A stretch of DNA of 20,385 nucleotides from a virus: IMG/VR virus record IMGVR_UViG_3300037493_000426, positions 1 through 20,385 of that record; one strand, 5' to 3'. Position 1 is the first letter of the stretch. Every line of letters begins with the position of its first letter. Positions 7,246-14,287 of the stretch are shown here, piece by piece. Below the pieces are notes generated by a model. It was not told where the DNA came from. It made no database searches and saw nothing but the letters and a program-made list of their open reading frames with translations. Both the position numbers and the translations under genes were made by a program.

Positions 7246-9948
7246 TTAGAAATTGTTTAACACTTGATTGTTTGCGCCATTGTCCGTGACGCACGTTCCA
7301 GCTCGCGCCGTTCCTTTTGAGTTGTAAAGTTGATTCAAAGCAACAAGTGATCGGTCAGAGCCCGAGTTAAGCACAATTCCACTGCTCTGTCCTTCCATTT
7401 TGTTCCCCACAATCGTATGATTGCTGCTGTCCATTGAAATAGCAACGTCACCAGAACCGCAACGAAGAAAGTTATTGGTAATTGTTGCCCAGTCGCTATT
7501 AGCATTTATGTCAATGCCCGTGAAAGCCGCGCTGCCCTCTTTGTCAAAATTGCCGCTAGTTATAAAACAACGGTTGCAATTATTGACGTTAATCCATGAG
7601 GAAACAGCTTTTATATGACAATTTGTTACGTTTAGCTGCTCCTCTACGGTGGTTGTATTCCAGTATATCCCAGTGTCTACCAAAACAAACGTGCATTCAG
7701 AAACGGTGACACCTTCCCATGAATTACTGCCAATAACTCTAATTCCATAAGCGTGGCCTTGAACATTAACATTGCTTATGTCGCAAACCGTCGGTGAACG
7801 ATTTACGTCTGGGGCCGTGCTGTCTAAAAAAATAGCATCCCCGCCATTTGCAATCGAATTATTTGCAGAAACCGTGCGAACACTTTTTATTACCGCGTTA
7901 GGACAATTTATTAAATGTATCGCATCTTTCCAGTATTTTGTGACAGTATATCCTTCAAAAGATATGCGACGAATTTCATAACCAATTGAAGACCCGTTTA
8001 CGTTTTCTCCTGAAATTTTCAGCCCTTTGTAAACTCCCGCTTGACTAGCACAAATACTAAAATCTTCAACCGTAATGACATTTGATGTGGTTGCGCCTTC
8101 TGTTTGCGCTACGCTTGCAATTATTTCTATTCCGTTGCTTGCTGTGCTAAAGAAAAGTTTGGTAACACCAGCTCCGTCTCCTCGCAAGCAGATGCTTTGA
8201 GAGTTAGCGGTTTGCGTAATGGTCCAAACTCCAGCTAGGTTGTAGCTAACAGCCGGAGCAGGCATATAGATACATCCGCCACCATAAGTAAGCATCGCGG
8301 TAGCTGCCGCATTAAAGGCGGGTAAATCATTGGTGCTCCCATTCCCGGTAGCCCCAAAATCTTTTACGTTAAATACGTCTCCCGCTCTTGCTTGAAAGGT
8401 GCGAGCAGAAGCCCCGGTTGCATTGGGATTGGACGTGCAGGAGTTTAGGAGTCCGCTGGTTGGTGTTCCAAGGGCTGGGGTGGTAAGCGTAGGAGACGCC
8501 TGCATTACAAATGTGCTACCAGTGCCGGTTTGTGCGGCTACGGACGTGGCGTTACCAACGCTAGTGATGGGACCAGTTAAATTGGCATTAGTAGTAACCG
8601 TAGCAGCATTGCCAGAAATGTTGGTTTGATCGCCCGTATTTGTGCCACTAAGATTGGACCCACTAACCGTGCCAGAGGCCGCAACTGATGTTGGCGTAAT
8701 TGCTCCAAGTGAGAGACTAATGGCTGGAGTGGTGGTCGAATTTGTAACAGTGCCACTTACGCCATTTGCAGTTGTAACACTAACATTAGTTACCGTCCCG
8801 GTTCCACCAGCAACCGAATTGATGGTTTGATTGGGCCATGAACCACTAATTGTGACGTTGGACCCAGCAACAAGACTGGGGCTGGCGGTTCCGGTTCCTC
8901 CATTAGCAACAGCCAAGGTTCCACCGAGGGTGAGCGTTCCACTACTTGTAATTGGGCCACCCGTAAGAGTAAGTCCCGTGCTTCCTCCAGAACCGGAAAC
9001 ACTTGTAACCGTTCCGCCAGATGAGGGAGAACTATTAGTGACGGTAAAATTGGGGTAGGTGCCTGAAACGGAAATGCCCGCGCCAGCCGCTATTGCAACT
9101 GTTTGGTCGGGTGCTGAATTTGTTACAGTAAAACTAGGATAGGTTCCTGATGTCGTAATTCCTGTGCCACCAGACAACACTACAGTTTGATCTGGTGCGC
9201 TGTTTGTAATGCTGAGTGTGCCACTTGATGTGATGGGGCTACCAGAAATTGTTATTCCAGTTCCAGCAGTGGCCGCGACACTTGTAACTGTTCCCGTGAA
9301 CGCATCGTTAGATGTAACCGTAAAACTAGGATAGGTGCCTGTGATGGACGTAGTTCCAGCCCCAGTGAGAGAAACGGTTTGATCGGGCGCAGAATTTGCG
9401 ATGGTAAAATTTGGATACGTCCCGCTGGTGGTGATGCCTGTGCTGGCCGTAAGGGCCACAATTTGATCGGGTGCGGTATTCGTGATGGTGAGCGTGCCCG
9501 AGGTGGTAATTGGGCTACCTGAGACGGTGATTCCTGTGCCAGCGGTAGCCGCCACTGATGTAACAGTTCCTGTAGCTGAATCGGCAGAGCTAATCGTAAA
9601 GCTGGGGTAGGTGCCTGTAACCGTTGTAGTCCCAGCCCCTGTCAAACTAACCACTTGATCTGGGGCAGTGTTGTTCACCGTAATGCTTCCGCTAGTAGTA
9701 ATAGGACCGCCACTAACGCTAACGCCTGTCCCTGCTGTAAGATTGACGGAAGTCACCGTGCCCGTTCCACCTCCCGTAGCCGCAATGGACGGACCATTTG
9801 CCGTAGGAGTGATGGTGATGTTCGTTCCAGCCACCAAGTTGAGCTTGGCATCGTCCAGCATCTTGTTCAGCCGAATGGCTGTCTCCTTGTTGGAGACCCA
9901 ATCCGTTGACTTGTCAGTGAACGTGTAGCCTTTTTTAATGTCGGACAT
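7246..9948 (-). CDS. Tailspike / tail fibre with pectate-lyase-like beta-helix, 900 residues
   Basis: Three regions are visible. Residues 1-60 (MSDIKKGYTFTDKS, then a helix with NKETAIRLNKMLDDAK) look like the virion anchor. About 62-530 are low-charge Gly/Thr/Ser repeats: GTVTSVAATAGTGITVSGSP recurs with small changes, joined by TAPDQ or SAPDQ and TGTYPSFT, then fibre modules such as NLSGTNTGDQT. From residue 536 (FNVKDFGATGNGSTNDLPAF) begins a right-handed beta-helix of the pectate-lyase-3 type, known in phage depolymerases, with many NxT/NC rungs to the end. It probably binds or cleaves host glycan; catalytic residues cannot be assigned by eye. The beta-helix DNA (7246-8343) is clearly more AT-rich than its surroundings. 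The ATG overlaps the stop of the nozzle-like gene (TAATG). Confidence 0.8.
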   Translation of the reverse strand: MSDIKKGYTFTDKSTDWVSNKETAIRLNKMLDDAKLNLVAGTNITITPTANGPSIAATGGGTGTVTSVNLTAGTGVSVSGGPITTSGSITVNNTAPDQVVSLTGAGTTTVTGTYPSFTISSADSATGTVTSVAATAGTGITVSGSPITTSGTLTITNTAPDQIVALTASTGITTSGTYPNFTIANSAPDQTVSLTGAGTTSITGTYPSFTVTSNDAFTGTVTSVAATAGTGITISGSPITSSGTLSITNSAPDQTVVLSGGTGITTSGTYPSFTVTNSAPDQTVAIAAGAGISVSGTYPNFTVTNSSPSSGGTVTSVSGSGGSTGLTLTGGPITSSGTLTLGGTLAVANGGTGTASPSLVAGSNVTISGSWPNQTINSVAGGTGTVTNVSVTTANGVSGTVTNSTTTPAISLSLGAITPTSVAASGTVSGSNLSGTNTGDQTNISGNAATVTTNANLTGPITSVGNATSVAAQTGTGSTFVMQASPTLTTPALGTPTSGLLNSCTSNPNATGASARTFQARAGDVFNVKDFGATGNGSTNDLPAFNAAATAMLTYGGGCIYMPAPAVSYNLAGVWTITQTANSQSICLRGDGAGVTKLFFSTASNGIEIIASVAQTEGATTSNVITVEDFSICASQAGVYKGLKISGENVNGSSIGYEIRRISFEGYTVTKYWKDAIHLINCPNAVIKSVRTVSANNSIANGGDAIFLDSTAPDVNRSPTVCDISNVNVQGHAYGIRVIGSNSWEGVTVSECTFVLVDTGIYWNTTTVEEQLNVTNCHIKAVSSWINVNNCNRCFITSGNFDKEGSAAFTGIDINANSDWATITNNFLRCGSGDVAISMDSSNHTIVGNKMEGQSSGIVLNSGSDRSLVALNQLYNSKGTARAGTCVTDNGANNQVLNNF

Positions 9949-12101
9949 TAGGAAGCAGAAGTGGTGGAGGAGAACGCCAGCATACCCGTTATCTTTACAG
10001 CGCGAACTTTGGGCCTACCCACGGTTTGAGAGACGGTGAGTTGTGCTCCATAGGCTCGTTTATTTCCCAAACGACCACGGAAGCTCTCGTCTTCTCCTGA
10101 ATCAACAAGACCCAGGTTGCCGTAGTCTTCAGTTCCATCTAGGTTTTCCGTCTCCAAGGAAATAGCCAAGTTGGACTCCATCTCTGGCGAGCTTTCCATG
10201 TGGATTTCGTAAGTATTGAACTTCTTACGGTCCATTGTGCCAAAGGTATATTGCCGGGTGGTGAGCTCGGCATCAATGCTGTGGGTGGTGGAAGCCCCGC
10301 CTACGCTCAATGCAAGCGTATCTACGGCTGCTGTTCCACTATCAATGAGATGGATGCCGCCAAGTTCTGTAATGGCGTAGAGGCTGTTTATCCCACCTGC
10401 CCCAGCGCGAACAAACTCACGGATGTTCCAACCCTGTTGGTTAACTACGTCAATACTTTCCCAACCAGCGTTCAAGAAGTTGTAAATTGCTATCTTGTTG
10501 TTGGCCGTCTGCCCTATTGGGGTGTAGGCCAAGTAGTAACGGTTGTTGTGATAGACTCCAACCGCATTCGTAACCAGAGTGGGGTTGATGTCCTCAATAG
10601 TGGGATTGATGGCTTCCGACAAAGGAACGCTCACCCCACGAAGGTTGTAAAGATCGTCAAACTCAATGCCATACACCCCGTTGTCCGACAGGAACATGAT
10701 TTTGTTACCCACCTGAGCAATGGACTTGCGCGAGCAACATCCCACTTCACGGGTGATTTCCCTAACTACGGAGTTACCCAGGTCCGCCCCAATACCACTA
10801 ATCAAATGGATGCTGTTACGGTTGAAAACAATGAGATTGTCCTCAGCAAAGGGTTGCAGGGCCACAGTGTAGTCTGCGCCTCCCGAGGCAATGCGGAACT
10901 GGTTCTGGATTTGATCGTAGGTGTTTTGGTCTAGGATGTCCGAGACAATAATTTCGTCTGCTACGTTCCTAGCGGTGATAGTAGGACTGCCGGACGATCC
11001 CGTGGACAAGAACTTGAAAGGCATGAAAAGCCGCCGCTGGTGATAGATGGCATACTCAGGGCAGGGCATGTGCGTAAACCCAAGCCCAATGGACTGTCTC
11101 TTGCCTACAGCCACCGTTGTAGCAGCAGAATCGGGTGCGTCAGCCTTGAATAAAAACGTGTTAGCCGTCTTTTCATACACAACGTATTGCTCCAAGCTAT
11201 TAAGCCCGGTGGTTCCTTTGTCGCTAATGCGAACCAAGTCTCCCACCTCTACGTTATGAGCCGTGGCGGTGATGGTGACTACTCCCGAAGCAATGACGGC
11301 ATTATTTGCCGATTGGAAGATGGTAGGTTGGGTGTATGCACCATTGTCAACAAGGGCAAAAGTAGGGGCGGCAAAATCGCCGTTCCATTCCAAAGCCGTA
11401 AGACCGTTCCTAAAAATAAACAGGTAGTTGAACGCTTGGATGAGATTGACATCTTCTGACAAAGCTACGGCTGCGGGATAGGCTATTTCCGTTACGCTTG
11501 CATCGCTTAACTTGATGAGTCTCACCTTGGTGTTGGTGGCCAACGCTATGTATTCCGAGCTATTGGAAGCTGGGTCTGAAAACAAACAACTGCCATAGAC
11601 GTTGTTAATGGCCGTGTCGTCCAAAATGGGCGCACCCGCTACACCGCTACCACTGTAGGTTTCGGTTCCAGTGAGTCCCGGCATTACAAACGTAAAGGTG
11701 GTGCTTCCCGTCACCGTAATGAGCCGATTGGAAGAGGTGGCAAGCGTTCCGTTTAGCCCTACAATGGACACTAACGTGCTACTGGTAAACCCATGAGCCG
11801 CCGAAGTAGTTACAGTAACTATGGTAGATGCGCGAGTTGCAGAACTAATTGTCCTGTTGGTGTAAAGCGTAAACGGAAGGGTGAGGGCTGTGCTACCTAC
11901 GGTGATGGGGGTTCCAAACACAGAAATACCCTTACGCACCTGCCATGCGCCGTCCACATCCATGCGCCCGTTTTGACTCACGGCCACTTCCCCAGCTTTA
12001 AGCTGATCGGGACGTAAGCGGCTGTTTATCCGCTGGAAAACAGTGTCCCCATCATCAACTTGCTGGTTGTCCAATTGTCCGAATGAGCTATAGCGTGGCA
12101 T
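9948..12101 (-). CDS. Tail nozzle / stabilisation-like protein (T7 gp12 or P22 gp10 type), 717 residues
   Basis: The start is MPRYSSFGQLDNQQVDDGDT, followed by an N-terminal domain (FQRINSRLRPDQLKAGEVAVSQNGRMDVDG) that I associate with the beta-propeller tail proteins closing podovirus tails. The body alternates strands typical of propeller blades, for example EYIALATNTKVRLIKLSD, NLIVFNRNSIHLISG and NKIMFLSDNGVYGIEFDD; the C-terminal part (RQYTFGTMDRKKFNTYEIHM) looks like a beta-sandwich. Two related beta modules seem to be inserted, at residues about 88-155 and 268-328. In T7 and P22, such proteins hold the packaged DNA and carry fibres, consistent with the tailspike gene directly following. 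The specific homology is from pattern memory, not a search. Confidence 0.6.
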   Translation of the reverse strand: MPRYSSFGQLDNQQVDDGDTVFQRINSRLRPDQLKAGEVAVSQNGRMDVDGAWQVRKGISVFGTPITVGSTALTLPFTLYTNRTISSATRASTIVTVTTSAAHGFTSSTLVSIVGLNGTLATSSNRLITVTGSTTFTFVMPGLTGTETYSGSGVAGAPILDDTAINNVYGSCLFSDPASNSSEYIALATNTKVRLIKLSDASVTEIAYPAAVALSEDVNLIQAFNYLFIFRNGLTALEWNGDFAAPTFALVDNGAYTQPTIFQSANNAVIASGVVTITATAHNVEVGDLVRISDKGTTGLNSLEQYVVYEKTANTFLFKADAPDSAATTVAVGKRQSIGLGFTHMPCPEYAIYHQRRLFMPFKFLSTGSSGSPTITARNVADEIIVSDILDQNTYDQIQNQFRIASGGADYTVALQPFAEDNLIVFNRNSIHLISGIGADLGNSVVREITREVGCCSRKSIAQVGNKIMFLSDNGVYGIEFDDLYNLRGVSVPLSEAINPTIEDINPTLVTNAVGVYHNNRYYLAYTPIGQTANNKIAIYNFLNAGWESIDVVNQQGWNIREFVRAGAGGINSLYAITELGGIHLIDSGTAAVDTLALSVGGASTTHSIDAELTTRQYTFGTMDRKKFNTYEIHMESSPEMESNLAISLETENLDGTEDYGNLGLVDSGEDESFRGRLGNKRAYGAQLTVSQTVGRPKVRAVKITGMLAFSSTTSAS

Positions 12102-12112
12102 TGGCTCATTCT

Positions 12113-12126
12113 ACCAGCAAGCTGGT
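12113..12126. repeat. Short hairpin in the leader of the nozzle-like gene
   Basis: ACCAG-CAAG-CTGGT forms a 5-bp stem with a 4-nt loop in the 31-nt gap before the ATG at 12101. A perfect 10-bp palindrome, CTACCGGTAG, follows at 12133-12142 over the stop of the upstream gene. This is one of the few spaced and structured junctions in a block that otherwise uses overlaps, so it may tune translation of the large downstream gene. Confidence 0.3.
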
Positions 12127-12132
12127 CTCTCT

Positions 12133-12366
12133 CTACCGGTAGGCTGCTGTCTTACGCGCAATGGACTTAGGTTGTTTTACAAACTGCTTACCGGCCTTCA
12201 TTCCCTTACGTTTGGCCGCATTGGTGGCCGCAATTTCAGCTCGGCTCAGTCCCTTGAAAGCTGCTGACGGTAGATAGCGTTCGCCCGTCTTTAGACTGGG
12301 CTTGCCTGACGACGTGCGCCATTTCTGGCTGGTCCAATTGACCAAGCTACGTTGTTGAGGCTTCAT
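12133..12366 (-). CDS. Small basic protein, 77 residues (half of a family seen in phages and large DNA viruses)
   Basis: The start is ATG 12366 (MKPQQRSLVNWTSQKWRTSS), overlapping the previous stop as ATGA; the in-frame extension upstream lies inside the preceding gene. Motifs in order are NWTSQKWRTSSGKPS, TGERYLPSAA, LSRAEIAATNAAKRKG and KAGKQFVKQPKSIARKT. I count 19 Lys/Arg against 2 acidic residues. From memory this W-K-W-x-T-x-S-G-K / GERYLP / KQFVKQP pattern occurs in small proteins of phages and nucleocytoplasmic large DNA viruses, where it often follows a GGRPGQWSARKAQ segment in one chain (I recall the label DUF5872). Here that segment is on the gene immediately upstream. The charge suggests nucleic-acid binding, for example to packaged DNA; this is inference. 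Confidence 0.6.
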   Translation of the reverse strand: MKPQQRSLVNWTSQKWRTSSGKPSLKTGERYLPSAAFKGLSRAEIAATNAAKRKGMKAGKQFVKQPKSIARKTAAYR

Positions 12367-12542
12367 TTGGCCGTCTTGTAGCCGCCACCCTTTTTCTTGT
12401 AGGCTGCGGCTAGGAATTGCGCCTTCCTCGCGCTCCATTGGCCTGGACGCCCACCCTTACTCCCAGACTTAATGGACTGGAACAGGGCCTTACGCATCGT
12501 AGGCTTGGTGTAAACCCCTGCGCTGTTTACGGTGGACTTCAC
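12363..12542 (-). CDS. Tiny basic protein, 59 residues, GTG start
   Basis: Reading from GTG 12542, which shares GTGA with the stop of the 41-residue gene upstream, gives a chain containing MRKALFQSIKSGSKGG, RPGQWSARKAQFLAAAYKK and KGGGYKTAK. It has 14 Lys/Arg and no acidic residue. An internal ATG at residue 16 is an alternative start that keeps the recognisable motif. SKGGxPGQWSARKAQxLAxxYKKxGGGY is, from memory, the N-terminal half of the family whose C-terminal half is the next gene; the stop TGA overlaps that gene's ATG (ATGA). The call as a gene rests on motif recognition, exact overlaps on both sides and absence of internal stops. Function is unknown, probably nucleic-acid binding. Confidence 0.6.
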   Translation of the reverse strand: MKSTVNSAGVYTKPTMRKALFQSIKSGSKGGRPGQWSARKAQFLAAAYKKKGGGYKTAK

Positions 12543-12664
12543 GAACAGGACTTGCGTTTGCCGTAGCCTGCCTTACCGAAGCCTTTAGGCTCCTTTTTGC
12601 CTTCCATCTTTTCGTGCTTCATCATTTGCTTGCGCGACTTATACTTGCCTTCGTTGTTTTTCAT
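12539..12664 (-). CDS. Tiny Lys-rich protein, 41 residues
   Basis: MKNNEGKYKSRKQMMKHEKM continues to a glycine/lysine tail, GFGKAGYGKRKSCS. It has 14 basic and 4 acidic residues and an early amphipathic helical stretch. The ATG overlaps the previous stop (ATGA) and the stop overlaps the next GTG (GTGA), so it fits exactly into a chain of coupled small genes. Nothing in it names a function. It may be a virion DNA-associated peptide like its neighbours or a regulatory peptide. The interlocked overlaps on both sides are the main evidence that it is expressed. Confidence 0.5.
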   Translation of the reverse strand: MKNNEGKYKSRKQMMKHEKMEGKKEPKGFGKAGYGKRKSCS

Positions 12665-12813
12665 TTCACTGCCTTGCGTTTAGTTGGGTTGGGTTGACGA
12701 ACGACCGTTTTGAGGCCGCTCTTAGGTTTGTCCACGTTAGGACCATACTTGAATTGAATGGCATTCTCCGAGATGGAGATGGATGCTTGAGGAGTTTTAG
12801 GCATGTAAATCAT
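12661..12813 (-). CDS. Small basic protein, 50 residues
   Basis: I chose ATG 12813 (MIYMPKTPQASISISENAIQ), two bases after the previous stop (TAATATG); ATG 12804 is an equally possible start. The first half looks like two beta strands (ASISISENAIQFKYG), and the second half is an extended Pro/Lys tail (NVDKPKSGLKTVVRQPNPTK) ending RKAVK. Ten Lys/Arg stand against two acidic residues. The stop overlaps the start of the 41-residue gene. No family is recognised. Confidence 0.5.
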   Translation of the reverse strand: MIYMPKTPQASISISENAIQFKYGPNVDKPKSGLKTVVRQPNPTKRKAVK

Positions 12814-12814
12814 A

Positions 12815-13057
12815 TTAGCAGGACCAGGCTTTCCTAGACCAGTAATTGGCCGAGAGTTTGTTAGAGGTGCCTTTAATGCCCCCAGAACGGGCGCAATAGG
12901 AGGCTTTACGGGCTGGAACGCTTTTCTTAATCGTCATGTTGGCGTCGCCAAAACGTATCACCTTAGACTTCCCGTTAGCACAGGCGCGAACTACGCTCTT
13001 CTTCCCGCCGCTAATGTCCCGCCTGGGACTGTTACAGGGTAGGTTACGAGGGTTCAT
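12815..13057 (-). CDS. Small basic four-cysteine protein, 80 residues (conserved phage structural-type family)
   Basis: Motifs in order: PRRDISGGKKSVVRAC, NGKSKVIRFGDANMTIKKS, VPARKASYCARSGG and KLSANYWSRKAWSC. I remember the combination KxxRFGDxxMxIKK / PxRxxSFxARHxC / KxxAxYWSCKxW from small proteins in tailed phages, sometimes annotated only as structural. Here the usual second Cys of the YWSCK box reads Arg (YWSRK), while Cys appear at residues 8, 26, 55 and 80, enough for a zinc site or disulfides but unproven. Net charge is about +16. The first 14 nt overlap the single-TM gene in another frame. Nucleic-acid binding or virion association is inferred. Confidence 0.65.
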   Translation of the reverse strand: MNPRNLPCNSPRRDISGGKKSVVRACANGKSKVIRFGDANMTIKKSVPARKASYCARSGGIKGTSNKLSANYWSRKAWSC

Positions 13058-13208
13058 TCTTCTTGTATTCCTTGTGCCATTTCCAAATGAGGTAGGCCAA
13101 TCCTACCAAACCACCGATGATGCCGATGAGACTGTTAATTTGACTTAAACCTAAAGAGGCGGCGGCTGGGGTGGATGCCACAAGAATGTCTTTCTCGTAG
13201 GAGTTCAT
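13044..13208 (-). CDS. Single-transmembrane small protein, 54 residues (holin-like or holin regulator)
   Basis: MNSYEKDILVASTPAAASLG leads into one clear membrane helix with glycine packing positions (SLIGIIGGLVGLAYLIWKW, about residues 26-44), and ends in a charged tail, HKEYKKNEPS. The ATG overlaps the stop of the 3TM holin-like gene (ATGA), so the two are probably translated together. Single-TM proteins next to a holin may act as a second holin, a pinholin or an antiholin; the topology expected from the positive tail is N-out, C-in. No spanin lipobox is seen. The gene is below usual ORF length cut-offs, but the hydrophobic segment and the tight overlaps support it. Confidence 0.6.
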   Translation of the reverse strand: MNSYEKDILVASTPAAASLGLSQINSLIGIIGGLVGLAYLIWKWHKEYKKNEPS

Positions 13209-13603
13209 CGCTTACGGGTCATTCTGTCACCAAACCACCAGCCTACACAATTGAAGGCCGCAAATTGCACTTCATCCACCATGTCGGCTTGTTCAAAATC
13301 TGGGACGTTGAAGAAGATGATGGTGACAAGAATAAGGAGCAGAAGGGTGATGGCTGGGCGGAACAAGGTGAGAACATTCGCCGCCCAAGGTGCGGTGTTT
13401 ACCGGTGCAATCGCCGCATTCTGACTGGCGGTAAACGCTTCCCATTGGGCTTTGTCAGCCGCTATTTCGGCCATAGCTTTGGCCTTCTCTAGCTCGCGCT
13501 TATGCTCTTGACTAGCCTTGTAGTTCTCAAAGAACCCATTGCCAATGCGTAAGAGAACACCGAGTGCTCCGCCGCCTAGTGCATTTGTAAGGAGGTCAAG
13601 CAT
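13205..13603 (-). CDS. 3TM-type holin-like membrane protein, 132 residues
   Basis: The N terminus (MLDLLTNALGGGALGVLLRI) is a hydrophobic glycine-rich helix, followed by a charged coiled-coil segment (KRELEKAKAMAEIAADKAQW), a strong membrane helix LFRPAITLLLLILVTIIFF (about residues 80-98), and a C-terminal hydrophobic segment ending in GWWFGDRMTRKR. The order RPxITxxL... then WxFGDR is that of the three-TM holin family first described for gene transfer agent release (GTA_holin_3TM), which permeabilises the inner membrane at lysis. It lies in the middle of structural genes, which occurs in other podoviruses. No endolysin is next to it. The start ATG 13603 has no SD (ATAAGCC-ATG). Confidence 0.7.
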   Translation of the reverse strand: MLDLLTNALGGGALGVLLRIGNGFFENYKASQEHKRELEKAKAMAEIAADKAQWEAFTASQNAAIAPVNTAPWAANVLTLFRPAITLLLLILVTIIFFNVPDFEQADMVDEVQFAAFNCVGWWFGDRMTRKR

Positions 13604-13606
13604 GGC

Positions 13607-14134
13607 TTATACGGCTTTAGGGTTGGTGAGACGGCGGAACAAAAAATAGGGCCACCAAATGATCTTAGGCACCTTAGTAATCTTCACGTTGCTATTCTGC
13701 ACAAACGGCATCTCCGCATCCCAAACCTTCACCCTAATTGGCGACCCATCCGGTGAGGTCGTGTCGAGTATGGAAACGTTCTGCGTAGGAGCGCGGCCTC
13801 GGGTCCAGTAGTTGTCATACTGGCCCAGCTCAATCGTGCCGCTGACGCAGGAGCCGTAAATCGTGTAACCGTTAATCGCGCCCTTGACCGTAATCGAACC
13901 GCCCACCGTGCAGTTCTGCACCGTGTAACTGGAGCCCCGCACGCAGTCGATGGAGTCCTCACGGCTGGCTGGAATCGTGAGACCGCTGATGACAAGCCCG
14001 GTGCAGTTGGAGCACTTCACCAAGTCGTCCCAGTTTTCTGGGTCGAGCGGAGCCTGCCAGCTAGCCGCGTCCACGGTTGTCCCGTCGTCAACGGGTCCGT
14101 AGCTGCGCCAGTTGGTATCGTTTGTCCCACTCAT
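13607..14134 (-). CDS. Small beta-solenoid-like late protein, 175 residues
   Basis: After MSGTNDTNWRSYGPVDDGTT the middle third reads as regularly spaced strands and turns: CSNCTGLVISGLTIPAS, DSIDCVRGSSYTVQNCTVGG, SITVKGAINGYTIYGSCVSG, TIELGQYDNYW. This about 20-residue rung pattern with stacked Cys/Asn is like a short right-handed beta-helix. The C terminus (VPKIIWWPYFLFRRLTNPKAV) is aromatic and basic, perhaps a membrane or partner contact. It begins in an ATGA overlap with the 50-residue gene and ends three bases before the holin-like gene. Its position suggests either a glycan-interacting appendage or a lysis-associated protein. I know no named family for it, and the DNA here is GC-richer than in the flanking late genes. 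Confidence 0.5.
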   Translation of the reverse strand: MSGTNDTNWRSYGPVDDGTTVDAASWQAPLDPENWDDLVKCSNCTGLVISGLTIPASREDSIDCVRGSSYTVQNCTVGGSITVKGAINGYTIYGSCVSGTIELGQYDNYWTRGRAPTQNVSILDTTSPDGSPIRVKVWDAEMPFVQNSNVKITKVPKIIWWPYFLFRRLTNPKAV

Positions 14135-14283
14135 TCTTCTTTCTTCTCAGCCAATTGCTTTAGAGCCTTGCTGATCTGTTCCGCGCACTTGCGGACAAGA
14201 TCGTGGTCGTCGGCCTTTAATGGCGCTTGGCGGGCTGCTGCGTAAAGGTTCTGGAGTGCTTGGAGTGCTTGTTCGTTGGTCAT
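14131..14283 (-). CDS. Small helical protein, 50 residues
   Basis: MTNEQALQALQNLYAAARQA is followed by PLKADDHDLVRKCAEQISKA and LKQLAEKKEE: two amphipathic helices joined by a short turn, with a very charged end. The gene fills the space between the long fibre (four bases after its stop) and the beta-solenoid-like gene (ATGA overlap). Small helical-hairpin proteins of this kind could be fibre assembly chaperones or scaffolds; that role is only a guess from location. Confidence 0.55.
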   Translation of the reverse strand: MTNEQALQALQNLYAAARQAPLKADDHDLVRKCAEQISKALKQLAEKKEE

Positions 14284-14287
14284 GTGA

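Noticed and set aside
8344-9780. Possible CRISPR or non-coding repeat array
   Set aside because: The repeats are imperfect, in frame and encode Gly/Thr-rich fibre protein; there are no uniform spacers.
10200-10934. Open plus-strand frame of 244 codons
   Set aside because: It lies wholly antisense to the 717-residue nozzle-like gene, has no recognisable domain and mirrors that gene's codon pattern; treated as a shadow frame.
12367-12438. N-terminal extension of the 77-residue basic protein
   Set aside because: It lies within the 59-residue gene in another frame; the ATGA overlap and family motif place the start at 12366.
12661-12664. Programmed frameshifts at the ATGA/GTGA overlaps in the tiny-gene cassette
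   Set aside because: No slippery heptamer or downstream structure is evident at these junctions; stop-start coupling explains them more simply.
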